Below, one piece after another: positions 1-10,535 of a stretch of DNA of 64,000 nucleotides. The notes below the pieces were generated by a model that searched no databases, was not told the origin of the DNA, and was given only the letters and a program-made list of their open reading frames with translations. The DNA comes from Hygrocybe punicea. Its lineage: Eukaryota; Basidiomycota; Agaricomycetes; Agaricales; Hygrophoraceae. Position numbers and translations under genes: made by a program. Positions within the stretch are counted from its first letter, which is position 1. Each line of letters begins with the position of its first letter. The DNA lies in NCBI GenBank assembly GCA_963556145.1, contig OY744464.1, forward strand, positions 4,960,001 to 5,024,000. Direction: 5' to 3'.

Positions 1-816
1 CCTGCTGCCTCCATTCAACTCACATTCGAACCCGATGTAACCCGACGTAACCCGATGTGACATGACCCGACGTGACTGACGTGACCCAATGTATGCCGCT
101 TCGTCACAGCCGCTTTCGGACCAAATCCGGCAGCCTCAGAAGCCCCGGAGTTCTAATTATAGGAGACGGATCCCATCGGACTTGATCCCCGACTTCGGAC
201 TTACTTTATTTATGCATCCCCTCGTCCTTTCGGAGATATGTAGGACATTTTAGATCTTTTTCTTGGATATTCATTCTCCCCTCCATGTTCCTGTCTTCGT
301 CGCTTTGCAACCCCCCTTTCCACATCCCCATTCCAACCTTTCTTTGTAGCTTGCCATCGGCCGAAATAGACATGTCTGAAAGTAGCTACACACACATGTA
401 CTATAAAAACGGTCCCCAACGACCATACAAAAAGAGATACCATTAGTCCCCGTTTCCCTCATAGTCAGAATCCTTTTAATCCCTTCAAATGCTCGTCCAC
501 GTAGACCCTTAGCCTTTTTGTAGTTCACTTCGTTGTCTTTATTGCTGTTCCCGTATATTTGTTCATCGTTTCCGACCCGACCCAACCCGACCCGCCATAC
601 CTGACATCATCGGCATCATCGGGTTCTTCATTATTTGTCTGTTTTCACTCCGTTCATCACCGGATTCGTCGTTATTTGTTTAGTTTTACACGGCGGCTTA
701 CATCTTTACTTCTATTTCTATTTTTACTACTACTCCCGACACTGACTTATCCACTGTCACTTCTACGCTGACACCCTCTGGTTAGGATCTTATTTCTTTA
801 TATAGTTCCGAAGCCA
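1..816 (-). repeat. LTR of element-B family, inverted copy, cut by the window start
   Basis: The reverse complement of this stretch matches positions about 9,068-9,893 of the B-family LTR. Shared landmarks include the TATATAAAG block, the CGGGT repeats and the CGTCGGGTTACGTCGGGTT-like repeats, with scattered mismatches and small indels. It is therefore in the opposite orientation to the two near-identical LTRs further right and is an older copy. At 816 the LTR homology stops about 20 bp short of its expected end and runs straight into Gypsy integrase sequence, so the junction is a rearrangement rather than a normal LTR end. Short open frames inside it are not genes. Confidence 0.8.
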
Positions 817-1294
817 TACTTGGCACTGATGACAAGACTGAACGTACCACTTAACGTTGTGGTTGAGGTGTGGCCACCAGAAACGGTCGAGTAGGCAAGC
901 GTGGACGGAGAATATGCCTTTATGGCCGAGGGAGTCGTGAGTGTCTTTGAGTAATTGAAGCCGATGGTCGGGTGGTATGATGAGTTTGTGTTTTCCGTGA
1001 TGGTCTTTGCGCCAAAGCTTGTTATCGGTGACAAAGAACTCAAGAGAGTATCTCAGGAACAGACGGTACTCATCATCCATGAGGTTCGTGGGTCGGGTTA
1101 GATCTCATAACCAGGTTCTCGATGAGGGCAAGACAAGTGTTGGCCGTGTGGGCTTTATCAGATCGCGGTATGTCAGAAATGATTTCCTGATTTGTGTAGA
1201 CGAGGATGGCCGGTAACTCTTGGAGTCAGTCAGCTGTGGCACGGCAGTGGCCACATATGGCAATCAGCTTAGATGGCATGGGGACAGGTCAGTA
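816..1294 (-). pseudogene. Gypsy element A integrase, N-terminal zinc-binding fragment
   Basis: On the minus strand this encodes the linker and the H2C2 zinc-binding module of a Ty3/Gypsy integrase: H-x3-H (DSLGHKGIF) followed by FWWPHLNHNVKWYV and the C-x2-C pair in SCHQCQ. This module normally precedes the integrase core. Here the coding sequence ends right after CHQCQ by fusion to LTR sequence, so the DDE core and the rest of pol are missing. The upstream end meets the Tc1/mariner-like insertion at 1,295. The matching RNase H part of the same element resumes at 6,358. Certain as a Gypsy remnant; non-functional. Confidence 0.85.
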
Positions 1295-1537
1295 GTTATT
1301 GTGTTTTGCATGTGACTTTGCCAACGTCACAGTCACACTTCATTTTGAGCGCCCAACTCAAAATTGCCATATCTCATGTAATACTCAACGTACAGCTTAG
1401 CAGTTTGAAATATGAGAGTTCGAATATAATGTCTAGATGTTCACAGTGTAAAAAGTCCCAAAAACGGTCACACAAAAAACCAAATTTTTTGGTGCAACCC
1501 CCCCACGTGCAACACCTCCAGAAGCTTTTGGAGTCCA
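1295..1537 (+). repeat. Left terminal inverted repeat of Tc1/mariner-like element
   Basis: Matches the reverse complement of 6,115-6,357 almost base for base from GTTATTGTGTTTTG to the GAAGCTT/GGAGTCCA block, where similarity fades (CTTTTGGAG on the left, CTTCAGGAG on the right). The open frames seen through it are a by-product of the repeat and are not genes. Confidence 0.88.
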
Positions 1538-1632
1538 TCAATCTGCACCAAACTTCACATGCATGACCTCTGGTAACCTATCAATGTGCTAGTCAATCAC
1601 TGTTACTTTCTTGTCGATAATTCAATTCCAAG

Positions 1633-2892
1633 GTGAGGGAAATTGATGATAACCGCCTAAATTGGGAATTCAATGAAAACTTGGCAGTTCAACACTATCA
1701 ACAACCACCCATGGTTCAAGGCAAGGCGATTGCATCAGTTGTTCAGTGGATAATTGTACGACTCGGCACAACCATGATGGAGGAGGACATTGCCATGTAC
1801 ACCAATGTCTCTAGTTGTTCCGTTCGGAAGATACTGGCATACTTCAAGTGTTCTGGCCGAATCAATGTCCCTGAGTGCGAAAGGCCAAAAGTGCATCAAA
1901 TTCTGTGTAAATTGAGGTGTGTAGCATTACATCTTGTGCACTCATTCTCCACAAACTTTTGATATGCAGTATATGCATCGCAGGTTGAATAAATGCCCTG
2001 ATCTGTATCTCGACGAACTGCGAATGGAGCTCCAGGAGACTTGCGGTACCTCAGTATCAATTTCGACGATATGGAGAACCCTCGTAAAGGGCGGTTATAC
2101 CATGAAAAAGGTACACTTTGCACACTATTTCATAATTATTCAACTAATCAATTGTCAGCTCTCCCGTGTCACGATTGAACGAAGTGAAGAGAAACGAAGC
2201 ATGTTTGCCGCTCGCATTGGTACATATGAGGCTGAACAACTAGTTTTTGTCGATGAAAGTGCTGTGGATCGTCGAACAACGTATCGTGGAAGAGCCTGGG
2301 CCATCCGTGGCCGAAAAGCAACTCGCAAAGCCTTCTTTTGCTGTGGACGACGGTATGTTTGCTCACATTTCAGTCCTCCATTCATTGACAATGCTGCTAT
2401 ATGTCTAGGTTTTCTGTTCTTCCCGCTTTGGCCCTCGAAGATGGCATCATCCACTGCGAAATTGTTGAAGGCGCTTTTGACACAAATCTTTTTTATTCAT
2501 TCATAAACCGTCTCCTTGATCAAATGCAACCATTCCCCACCCCAAAATCAGTTATTGTCATGGATAATTGCCGAATTCACAAGCACCCTGAAATTTTGGA
2601 GCTCATTGAATCTCAGTAAGTTTTGATTTATATTATCTTCAATTTTGTGACTACCATGTCATTATTCAGAGGCATGCGGTGTGAATTTCTACCGCTGTAT
2701 TCGCCTGACTACAATCCCATCGAACTGGCATTCTCTGCAATGAAATATTCCCTCCGCCGCAATGGCGAATACGTCCGTATGGCTATGACAGAATTGACTT
2801 TAATGGATATTTATTGTGTGTTACTCAAACTTCTCTATGAGATTAGCCCCGCGGATGTATTTGGTTGGTTTAGGCACTGTGGTTATGTGTAG
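1633..2892 (+). CDS. Tc1/mariner (IS630-like) DDE transposase, ~5 exons
   Basis: This enzyme would cut and rejoin the element's inverted repeats. The N-terminal part (to ~1,913) is a helix-turn-helix region (EEDIAMYTNVSSCSVRKIL). The catalytic triad is visible: first D in LVFVDESAVDRRTTYRG (~2,245-2,290), second D in VIVMDNCRIHKH (~2,552-2,590), and E in SPDYNPIELAF (~2,700-2,735). After joining the exons at about 2,618 and 2,671 the last two are 34 residues apart, giving DD34E. The C-terminus GWFRHCGYV then stop is the usual fungal family ending. Introns lie near 1,915-1,967, 2,111-2,157, 2,356-2,410 and 2,619-2,670. I see no internal stop in the spliced frame, so it may be functional. The start codon is uncertain; 1,633 opens the frame only in context and a nearby downstream ATG is possible. 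Confidence 0.85.
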
Positions 2893-3109
2893 CTTGTCCT
2901 GTCCCCCCCTCCACCATTCCTGTACAATATATGTATACCCTTTGTTGTAAATGTGATCTGTGACTTGCTGGTCAGGGAATTAGAATACGTGGCAAAGAAC
3001 AGTTTTCATATTGTAAATGTACAAAATACACGGGGTCACCACACCTAGGCAAATGGCCCTTGATCGAAGCTTGATCACTAGCAGACTGTTTTATCAAAAA
3101 ACCTAACAA
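2893..3109. other. Spacer between transposase and first passenger gene
   Basis: AT-rich spacer holding the transposase 3' region and the likely 3' end of the convergent passenger gene. No open frame or repeat seen. Confidence 0.5.
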
Positions 3110-3860
3110 CTACTCAATCACAACCCCAATTTGAACAGCAATTTGTCGCCTCCTTTCTATAACAGTGGAATTAGCCGGCAAGGCAGGTAAACCCAGCACA
3201 TTCATGGATGCAATACACTCTTGAACTGAGAAGGACTAGGTAACAAGCTCGGAACGGGATAGCAGAATGACCTCACCTGTGAATAGTACAAGTTCATCCC
3301 GGGTTCGAGGATTAGGCACTCCCATTAGTGGGTGAACACCATTGGCAACTACAGTTGGGTTACGGAGGGGCCCTTGAGGTCCTGATTGGCTGTTGTAAAG
3401 GAGAATGGGAAGTTCATCTGACCATTGAAGCAGCAACGCGACATTATCATCGATTCGGTTGACCGTTGCGGTGAGGTTCACCAACCAGGGCGGAGCGGCA
3501 TTTCCCCCTGGATTATGGGAGAAAATAACTGAATTCTTGTAGAGTTCAGCGGATCCAATTTCTGCATCAGTGGCACAGAGGGGATGTCCTGCCACTATCA
3601 TGAACAATCAGTAGAGTTCTCACAGCAAAAATCTTCTCACACTGACTTTTGGAGTGTGAGAGCTTTTCCACATAGTCCTTCGCATTTGTGATATCCGCAA
3701 GGGTGGGTGGATTAGCAGTGAGGGGCGGAGGGCACTCCCGCAGCATTGGGGGGTGGGACGAGAGCCATGGTTTGCATGAGCTGTTTGGTTGCATGAGTAA
3801 TTGTTGATGTATGAAATAAAATTTTACGTTGATCCTGGCACCAGAGCACTGAAGATTCAA
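3110..3860 (-). CDS. Passenger gene 1: small Agaricomycete-type hypothetical protein
   Basis: Function unknown. At least three exons on the minus strand: a Pro-rich N-terminal piece (~3,860-3,650, PPMLRECPPPLTANPP), a middle exon (~3,600-3,270) with PPWLVNLTATVNRIDDNV and LLYNSQSGPQGPLRNPT, and a last exon (~3,215-3,110) ending LPALPANSTVIERRRQIA then QIGVVIE and TAG. The last segment closely resembles the C-terminus of the gene at 52,325-52,865 (LPLLPQHP, AARRQQIADHLGI), so both belong to one repeated family. It lies inside the transposon's inverted repeats, convergent with the transposase and divergent from passenger 2. The first exon may be frame-broken: a family-like stretch MALVPPPNAAGVP appears in another frame at ~3,775. 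Moderately sure of the middle and last exons, unsure of the start. Confidence 0.55.
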
Positions 3861-3946
3861 CCTTGAGAAGCCAGAGTCTGTCTGATCTTTTAGTGTTTAC
3901 AAACGCTGACACTAAATGGCTCATACTTACAGCTGTTCCTCCTGCT

Positions 3947-5859
3947 ATGGCCCAAGGGGCTGTGAAAAGATGACAAGAAGCAGCGAAAGCCAAATGGAAG
4001 GCCATCCAGGAAGCAAAAGCAGCAGCAAATCCCCAAACTGTCACCCCTGCTCCCTCTGCTGATGAAGCACCTCGGGAATCAGCTGTAACTGATCCTAACA
4101 AAAAGGGGTGCACTGACAGAGTAACCATGTCAACTCAAACCCGTTCAACTCATTCTGCTTCCACAAATGGTTCCAATCCTGCGAGAACCAGCACCTTCTT
4201 GAAATCAGCTGCATCGACATTCAGTTCCGATGCAGATGACTCTGCTGCGTCAAAGCCATCATCTGACAACCAGAAACTCACCTCAGCTCGGCCAACTCGT
4301 GCAGCTTCGAACCCAGTCAGGGCCTTATTCCATCGCATGGCAGTAGACCTCCTCAACAAGCAAACCGGGGATGAACACGAATCTGATGTGGGAGAAAACA
4401 CAGCTGAAAAGGAGGAGGAGGAACTGGAGTACACAGACAGGGAAATATATTCTGAGGTGGTCGAGGTGGTCAAAGAGGCACCAAAGGAGCCAGCCCGCAA
4501 AAAAGCCGTTGCCAAGACAAAGAAAAAGGCTCTGCCAACTACCCTGTCTGAGGATAGTGACAGCGATCTCATGGATGGTGATTATATCTGCTCATGAATG
4601 TTTTGTCATTGCTCATTCTATGCCAGACTCGTTTACGTACACCATTGAGGTAAACAACAGAACAACACAGACGCGGTTAATTGAGATGTTGAATTCAATG
4701 ACTACGTGGTTCGGACTTCAGCAAAAATTGGCTGGAATGTTCAATATATACCCTACATCTCTCCATGCTCAGTATCGTTTCAGCACAGACAACAAACAGT
4801 CCCTCCCACTTGACCTTACCTCACAGGTTCATCTCAATACCATGATTTCACTTCTTCTGCCACTTGTGGTTCCACCAATCCTTGCCAATGGCCATCGTTC
4901 AACTCGTCAAATGAAACCTGTCGTGGTTCAAATTTTCAATAAAGGTGATGGTCCGGCACTCGTCAGGGATGGTAAAGTGAGTACCACATTATTATTTAAT
5001 AACTCTTTGCATTAATCCAACGTTTCAATGAAGAGCAGCGGTACAGGAAAGTCAGTTGGGAAGCCGGTGGTCATTGATCAGGATAGGCCGAAAACAGATG
5101 CAGACCATTATCATGAACAGAAAGTGCAAGCGTGTACCCAAATTATTAACACCTTCCAGTGCGATGTCCATAGCCTTCCTGGAAAGCCTGTTCCATGCTA
5201 CAATGATCCCCACACAGGCCTCTGTTATCCAATCACAGAGCAGAACCTCAATTTATGGGCGACATTGCATGTAAGATTATTCTTTTTACATGCCATTTGC
5301 AAGCCAATTTAGTAATCCTGCACAGCTAAGGCAACCAAATCAATGTCCAGTTGATAAAGTCCCTCTGGAACTTAATATCTATGCCAATGGTCCCCGCACA
5401 AGGGCCCCAGCTCAGCACTTACGAGCACAGTCAGCTGCGGCACAGCACAGTTACCACCCCAAGTCCTTTCAAACAGGGAATTCTCACTTGCGTCCTCAAC
5501 CTGTGGCTGAACTCGCACACAATACCAACTCAGCGCCTCTCATGCCAAATCCAGCCATGCCAACCACTGACCCAGCTGCCCCAGTCGAGTACCCCCTTAT
5601 ATCTACCTGGCTGGATTACTGTGACAAGCGTTCTGACCGTTCCGGTGAGGAATTCAGTCGACTTCTGCCAAATTTTGACAAAGAAGGTTTCCGTCGAGTT
5701 CACCAACTTACTGGGGATCGGATTACTGTGGAGAAGCTTGCAGAATGGATTAACATTGGATGGGGCACAGCAGATCTGCTCATTCGTTATGCTGAGGAAG
5801 ATGTTGCACTGATAAAGGCCGGAGTCTTCCAGATCATGTCTGACATTGACATGGCTTAA
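3947..5859 (+). pseudogene. Passenger gene 2: multi-exon protein with SAM-like C-terminus, probably decayed
   Basis: Not a transposon protein. The N-terminal part (4,127-4,597) is Ser/Thr-rich, then acidic (EKEEEELEYTDREIY) and Lys-rich (KKAVAKTKKK), like a nuclear protein. The middle (4,600-4,975) has LHAQYRFSTD and LVVPPILANGHRSTR. The C-terminus (5,590-5,859) is a compact helical module (STWLDYCDKRSDRSGEEF, FRRVHQLTGDRITVEKLAEW, GTADLLIRYAEEDVALIKAG) that looks like a SAM-type fold. Two defects are visible: the in-frame ATG at 3,947 hits TGA at 3,971, and the frame changes by one base near 4,580 (DGDYI to ISAHECF). It could instead start at 4,127 with an unrecognised intron at 4,580. I know similar proteins as a large unnamed family in mushroom genomes; function unknown. 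Confidence 0.6.
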
Positions 5860-6114
5860 AATCCAGTTGGAAACACAATGCTAAGCCAATCACACATCCT
5901 CTGTTGTCTTTTCGAGGTGTGTGCGGCCCAATTTCATATTTCTACGCTCTTTATTTTTGCCTGTCGCTACAAGTTGTCCTGCCCCAATATACCAAAATAT
6001 TCTCGTTGAAACCTGCTGTGCATGAACGGTCCCTTTTATTAATAATAATAATACAGCTCCCAGCATTAAGATGGACTGCTGGGGAGCATGCATGTGAAGT
6101 TTTCCATCAACTGG

Positions 6115-6357
6115 TGGACTCCTGAAGCTTCTGGAGGTGTTGCACGTGGGGGGGTTGCACCGAAAAATTTGGTTTTTTGTGTGACCGTTTTTGGGACTTT
6201 TTACACTGTGAACATCTAGACATTATATTCGAACTCTCATATTTCAAACTGCTAAGCTGTACGTTGAGTATTACATGAGATATGGCAATTTTGAGTTGGG
6301 CGCTCAAAATGAAGTGTGACTGTGACGTTGGCAAAGTCACATGCAAAACACAATAAC
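6115..6357 (-). repeat. Right terminal inverted repeat of Tc1/mariner-like element
   Basis: Inverted partner of 1,295-1,537. The outermost bases read CACAATAAC at 6,349-6,357, and the Gypsy RNase H frame picks up directly after it. Confidence 0.88.
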
Positions 6358-8351
6358 GACTTCCATAAAGAAACCGTAAGAGTGGTTGAGACCATTGTCG
6401 GAGTCATCAATCTCCTCGGGGTCTTCTGCAGTGCGGGGGCATCTGGAGAGTCTGTTGGGTGCACTGTGTGTGGAAGTGGGTACATGAACCAGTCTGAAAT
6501 TGAACAAGAGGATGCTGGCTATCCATCGGTTGATCATCGCATTGGGTTGGATGTTGGGGTTGTTGAGCATCCCTTTTATATACTTGGCGTCAACTTCAAC
6601 GGTGAGATTGCGGACACCGATAATAAAGATCCAGTAGGTGCAGAGGGCCCTAAAGAGGCCATAGAGCTCGAGCTTAGACTGGGAGTATCGGGCTTTGCGT
6701 TCGTTCCACGATATTGAACTAAAACGATTTGGATAGCGTTTTCCATCTGTGCAGATTTGCATGAGAACGAAGCTGACTCCAAGGACGGAGGAATCAATGG
6801 CGAGAATAACTTCCCATTCACGTGTGTAGTCGATAGCACGCAGCACTGGCAATGTGATGACGGCATTTTTGAGGTAATCGACAGCGGTCTCTTCTTCTTT
6901 GCCAAATTCAAAGGGTGTCCCTTTGCGGGTAAGACGGACAAGGGGTCAGGAGTGGAGCGAGAAGTATTTGATAAGATGCACAAGACGCTGCAGATACCAA
7001 GGAAGGCACAAACTTCGGTGAGGTTGGTCAGTATAGGCCAATCGCGAATCTTCTGCACTTTGGACTTGTCGGCTACTCATCCTTTGTATGTGCATTGGTG
7101 GCCAACAATGATGACTGAGGGTCAACACAACTCAAGTTTCTCGCCATTGAAGGTACCGCCGACATAGCGGAAACGCTGGATGACACGGTTGACACCTTGG
7201 AAGTGCTCCCAAATGAAATGTTGGATTGCCGGGTTCTCAGGTATGGTCTCATAGGTACCGTCAGGTTGTTCATAGTGGGTTGGAGGCCCTTTGACTGGAA
7301 TATCGTCCATATACAGAACGGCAAGGTGAGGGATTTTGTCACGGAGGATGTACATGGAGTCACCATCTAAGATCTGCAGGGAATTTGTGTATCCCATGGC
7401 GATCCACATAAGTCGAAGCGTTCCGAGTGGAGACTGAAATGTCATATAGTCCCGAGACGGGGGGTGGATGAGGCGTTGGTTGAAAGAGACGAAGAGGTTG
7501 AAGGAAGCATAGCAAGAGTGGCCACCAAAGGCCTTGGCCCGGTGCTCGGTCATGGGCAGTACGGTGGGATCGCGGATCGTGACGGCGTTAAGCAGCTGTA
7601 GATCATGGATGATACGAAGGGACTTCCCATCCTTTTTCAAAACGCAAAACCAGCGGGAGCGGTATGACGAATTCGAGGGTTCATAGGTACCGGCGTTAAT
7701 CTTGTCTTTGATGATGCCAATGACTTCGTTGAGGATGCCGGGTGGGATTGGAATATTTCTTTGGACCCATGGGTCATGCGGTATGGTGGGAATGTGGATC
7801 GGTGGGAAGTAGTCCATGTTGAATTGCCCTTTCTTGGATTCGTTCCAGGCAAAAGCGGCTTCTTGTGTTTTAATGATATGGTGGCCGAGTTTCTCTTCCT
7901 CAGGCCAAAGGAATCCATCCAGGTTCATCAGCATCACGTCGTGTCGTTCCTGGGTGTAGTGGGTGCCAGGTGTAAAGTTGGGCGGATGTGTCGGGAGCAT
8001 GGGTAAATCGGCTAGCGGGTTGCCGGTGATTTTGCGTATGATCCGGTATTCGTTGGGAAGAGTGGTAGAAATCGGGCGGATACGATCGGCTACCTTCTTA
8101 TACTTTTTCTTGGTGACAACTCCTTTTAGGTCCCTGGTAGGGGGGGTGGTATACGAGATATAAGTAGCATGTTCAGTAGGGGTTTTGTTACAAATATTCG
8201 AAGAAGAAATAGATGACGTGGGAGCAGAGACAGAACAAGATGAAGGAAGGGTATCGGTAGTACGTATCTGATTTTGTACATCGGTCAACAATGAAATGTA
8301 CTGGGCGGGGATGTCGAGTAGGTGGGGGTATGCGGTGGGTTGGCATGGCAT
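6358..8351 (-). pseudogene. Ty3/Gypsy element A pol: reverse transcriptase and RNase H, inactivated
   Basis: Reads right to left. The RT region (8,351-7,122) contains FCVLKKDGKSLRIIHDLQ, the catalytic box LYMDDIPVKGP and a family-type thumb. RNase H (about 6,852-6,480) has LAIDSSVLGVSF, YSQSKLELYGL and VEVDAKYIKGMLN, giving its D-E-D residues. Damage is clear. RT motif A, normally D-L-F-V-G-[FY]-D, reads FNLFVSFNQ with both Asp changed to Asn. Two in-frame TGA stops occur after GEKLELC (~7,120-7,070), and a frameshift follows FLGICSV. The RNase H end abuts the Tc1/mariner-like insertion at 6,357 and continues as integrase at 1,294. It would copy retrotransposon RNA if intact; it cannot now. 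Confidence 0.9.
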
Positions 8352-9048
8352 GGCATTGGAGACTCAATAACAGCAGCGGCAGCTGGTACGGACTCATGAG
8401 GGGTGCTGTGGGGTGCTGGGAAGCGGTGTGAGGTGGCAGGGTGTCTAACGATGGTGGGAGAGGCCCGGGACGTCGAATAGGCAGGTGTATGACACTGAGT
8501 GATGTGGCGCGCATGTGGGACCTCGTTAACGGCAGGGGCGGCTCGTGGGGGCTTGCAAAGGATGGTGTGGGGACTTGGGGGGTTGTACGAAGTGGTGGGT
8601 CATCCAATGAAGGGAGGTGAGGCCGGGGATGTTGAATAGGCGGGTGCATCAGGTGGATTGACGTGGCACACAAGTGGAGCCTCAAGAAAGGCAGGGGCAG
8701 CTGGTACGGACTCGTGAGGGATGCTGTGGGGTGCTGAGATGCGGTATGAGGTGGCGGGTGGTCCAACGATGGCGTGAGTGGCCGGGGATGTCGAATATGC
8801 GAGGGTTTGAGGCCGGGTGACGTAGGAGGCGGCCAGATTGCTGTAAATGCGCAGTACCGAATCGTTTGGGTCGTTTAAGGCGCATGGGGGGCTGTACGAA
8901 CACATAGGGGACGGTCTGCAGGGTGGTACGAAGCTGGGGGATGCAGGAGATGCGGGGTTGCGTTCTTGATGTTGTGGGGCCTGGGACTCGATGGACTGGG
9001 TCCACCACGGTGACGACATTGTGCGTGGGGGTGCTGGGGCATGTACGG
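8352..9048 (-). pseudogene. Gypsy element A gag-like Pro/Ser-rich region with ~159-bp tandem units
   Basis: Minus-strand coding-like sequence rich in Pro, Ser and His, made of units about 159 bp long; the GGCC(C/G)GGGA block recurs at 8,462, 8,621 and 8,780. One frame starts at MSSPWWTQSIESQAP (9,019). It sits upstream of the RT region, where gag is expected, and is cut at 9,048 by insertion of element B; the sequence resumes at 26,808. The unit length is close to a multiple of three, so the repeats stay in frame. No zinc knuckle or protease motif recognised. Confidence 0.6.
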
Positions 9049-9954
9049 TGTAGATGCGGGTTCTTGGTGGCTTCGGAACTATATAAAGAAATAATATAAA
9101 GATCCTAACCTGTGGGTGTCAGCGTAGAAGTGACTGGATAATTCAGTGTCGGGAATAGAAGTAAAAGAAGGGAATGTTAGTAAAAGTAAAGCCGCCGTGT
9201 AAAACTGGACTAATAACGACGAAGCCGGCGAACGGAGTGAAAACGGACAAATAGTAAAGAACCCGACGATGCCGACGATGTCGGGTACGGCGGGTCGGGT
9301 CGGGTCGGGTCGGAAACGATGAACGAATATACGGAAACAACGATAAAGACGATGAAGTGAACTATAAAAAGCTAAGGATCTACGTGGACGAGCATTTGAA
9401 GGGATTAAAAAGTGATTCTGACTAAAGGGAAACGGGGACTAATGGTATCTTTTTTTTGTACGGTCGTCGGGGACCGTTTTTATAGTACAGGAAACAGTAA
9501 TCTACTTTCGGACGTGTCTACTTCGGCCGATGGTAAGCTACAAAGAAAGGTTGGAATGGGGATGTGGAAAGGGGGGTTGCAAAGCAACGAAGACAGGAAA
9601 TGGAGGGGAAAACGAATATGCAAGGAAAAGATCTAGAAAGTCCTACATATCTCCGAAAGGACGATGGGATGCATAAATAAAGTAAATCCGAAGTCGGGGA
9701 TTGAGTCCGAAGAGATCCATCTCCTGGAATTGGAACTCCGAGGCGTTTGAGGCTGCCGGATTTGGTCTGAGAGCGGCTGTGACGAAGCGGCATACGTCGG
9801 GTTATGTCGGTCACGTCGGGTCATGTCACGTCACGTCACGTCGGGTTGCGTCGGGTTACGTCGGGTTCGAATGCAAGTCGAATGGCGGCATCGGGTTGGT
9901 CCGGATTCGTGATATATTGATGATACGGACTCAGAGGGACGTCGACCCTCTACA
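9049..9954 (-). repeat. Element B 3' LTR (906 bp)
   Basis: Same sequence as 25,902-26,807; the one difference I noticed is G at ~9,872 against A at ~26,725 (AAGTCGAATGG versus AAGTCAAATGG). In the element's own (minus) direction a TATAAAAACGG box lies at 9,484-9,475, about 470 bp into the LTR, a good candidate U3/R promoter. Contains CGGGT pentamers (~9,283-9,315) and ACGTCGGGTT-type repeats (~9,788-9,875). The small frames in it are not genes. Confidence 0.88.
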
Positions 9955-10535
9955 TCTCCAGGGTACTTTAAATAAAGACCATCCCTGGTCTATACTATGT
10001 GGACTCGGGACTCGGATGCATGAGATGAGGCCGACGTGGTGGTCATGGAATCGGGCTCGACGGGACGAGGCGGGTTGTGGATAATGCAAAGGGGGAGAGC
10101 GGATGGTGACTAGCGGAACTCGATGGACGGTCGGAGGCTGAGAGCGGCGAATGGGGAACGAAATGAGTGAAGCTGGTGTCGAGGAAAAAGGAAACAAAGT
10201 ACATAGAACTGGAGGAAAAGGGAACTGAGCGGTAATGAAAGAAAAGATGGAAAGCTACAAAAAACGGGACAAATGGGGAGTGGAAACGCAAGATAGATGA
10301 GAAAATAAATAAATGTCGGGTATCGGAAAGAGGGGACGCGATAGAAATCAAGTCGGGATAAAACTAAATGTGACATAGGATTGGGGGCGGGTGACGGAGA
10401 CGAGTAAGGCAGGAGCGGAAACGAAATAAAACACAAGCGGATGACAAAGACGATCTAGGCGGGTCGAGTTAGGGTCGGCGGCTTTGGTGGCTGTGTCAAT
10501 GGGTGGCGGAAACGGTGGCGTAGGAGTAGACATGA
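9955..10535. other. Element B interior next to the 3' LTR, no gene recognised
   Basis: G-rich on the plus strand, with only short unrelated open frames on the minus strand (Ser/Phe-rich, low complexity). No polypurine tract, tRNA-like or protein-domain signal seen. Confidence 0.4.

Larger units (their letters stand above)
1295..6357 (+). mobile_element. Composite Tc1/mariner-like transposon with two passenger genes
   Basis: A 5.06 kb unit is bounded by ~243-bp terminal inverted repeats (1,295-1,537 and 6,115-6,357, both starting GTTATTGTGTTTTGCATGTG when read inwards). It carries a DD34E transposase (1,633-2,892, +) and two further gene-like regions (3,110-3,860 on minus, 3,947-5,859 on plus). 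It sits between the RNase H and integrase parts of a minus-strand Gypsy pol, so it is younger than that element. The left flank has TA just outside the repeat, but the right flank reads GA, so the expected TA duplication is imperfect or my boundary is off by a base or two. Typical Tc1/mariner elements are 1.3-2.5 kb and carry only the transposase, so this one is unusually large. Confidence 0.8.

Noticed and set aside
1273..1566. 97-residue frame and its mirror image at 6,107-6,346 as duplicated genes
   Set aside because: Both are translations of the terminal inverted repeat on opposite strands.
9788..9875. CGTCGGGTTACGTCGGGTT repeats resembling telomeric DNA
   Set aside because: The repeat is irregular, lies inside LTR copies, and is not the TTAGGG type of basidiomycete telomeres.
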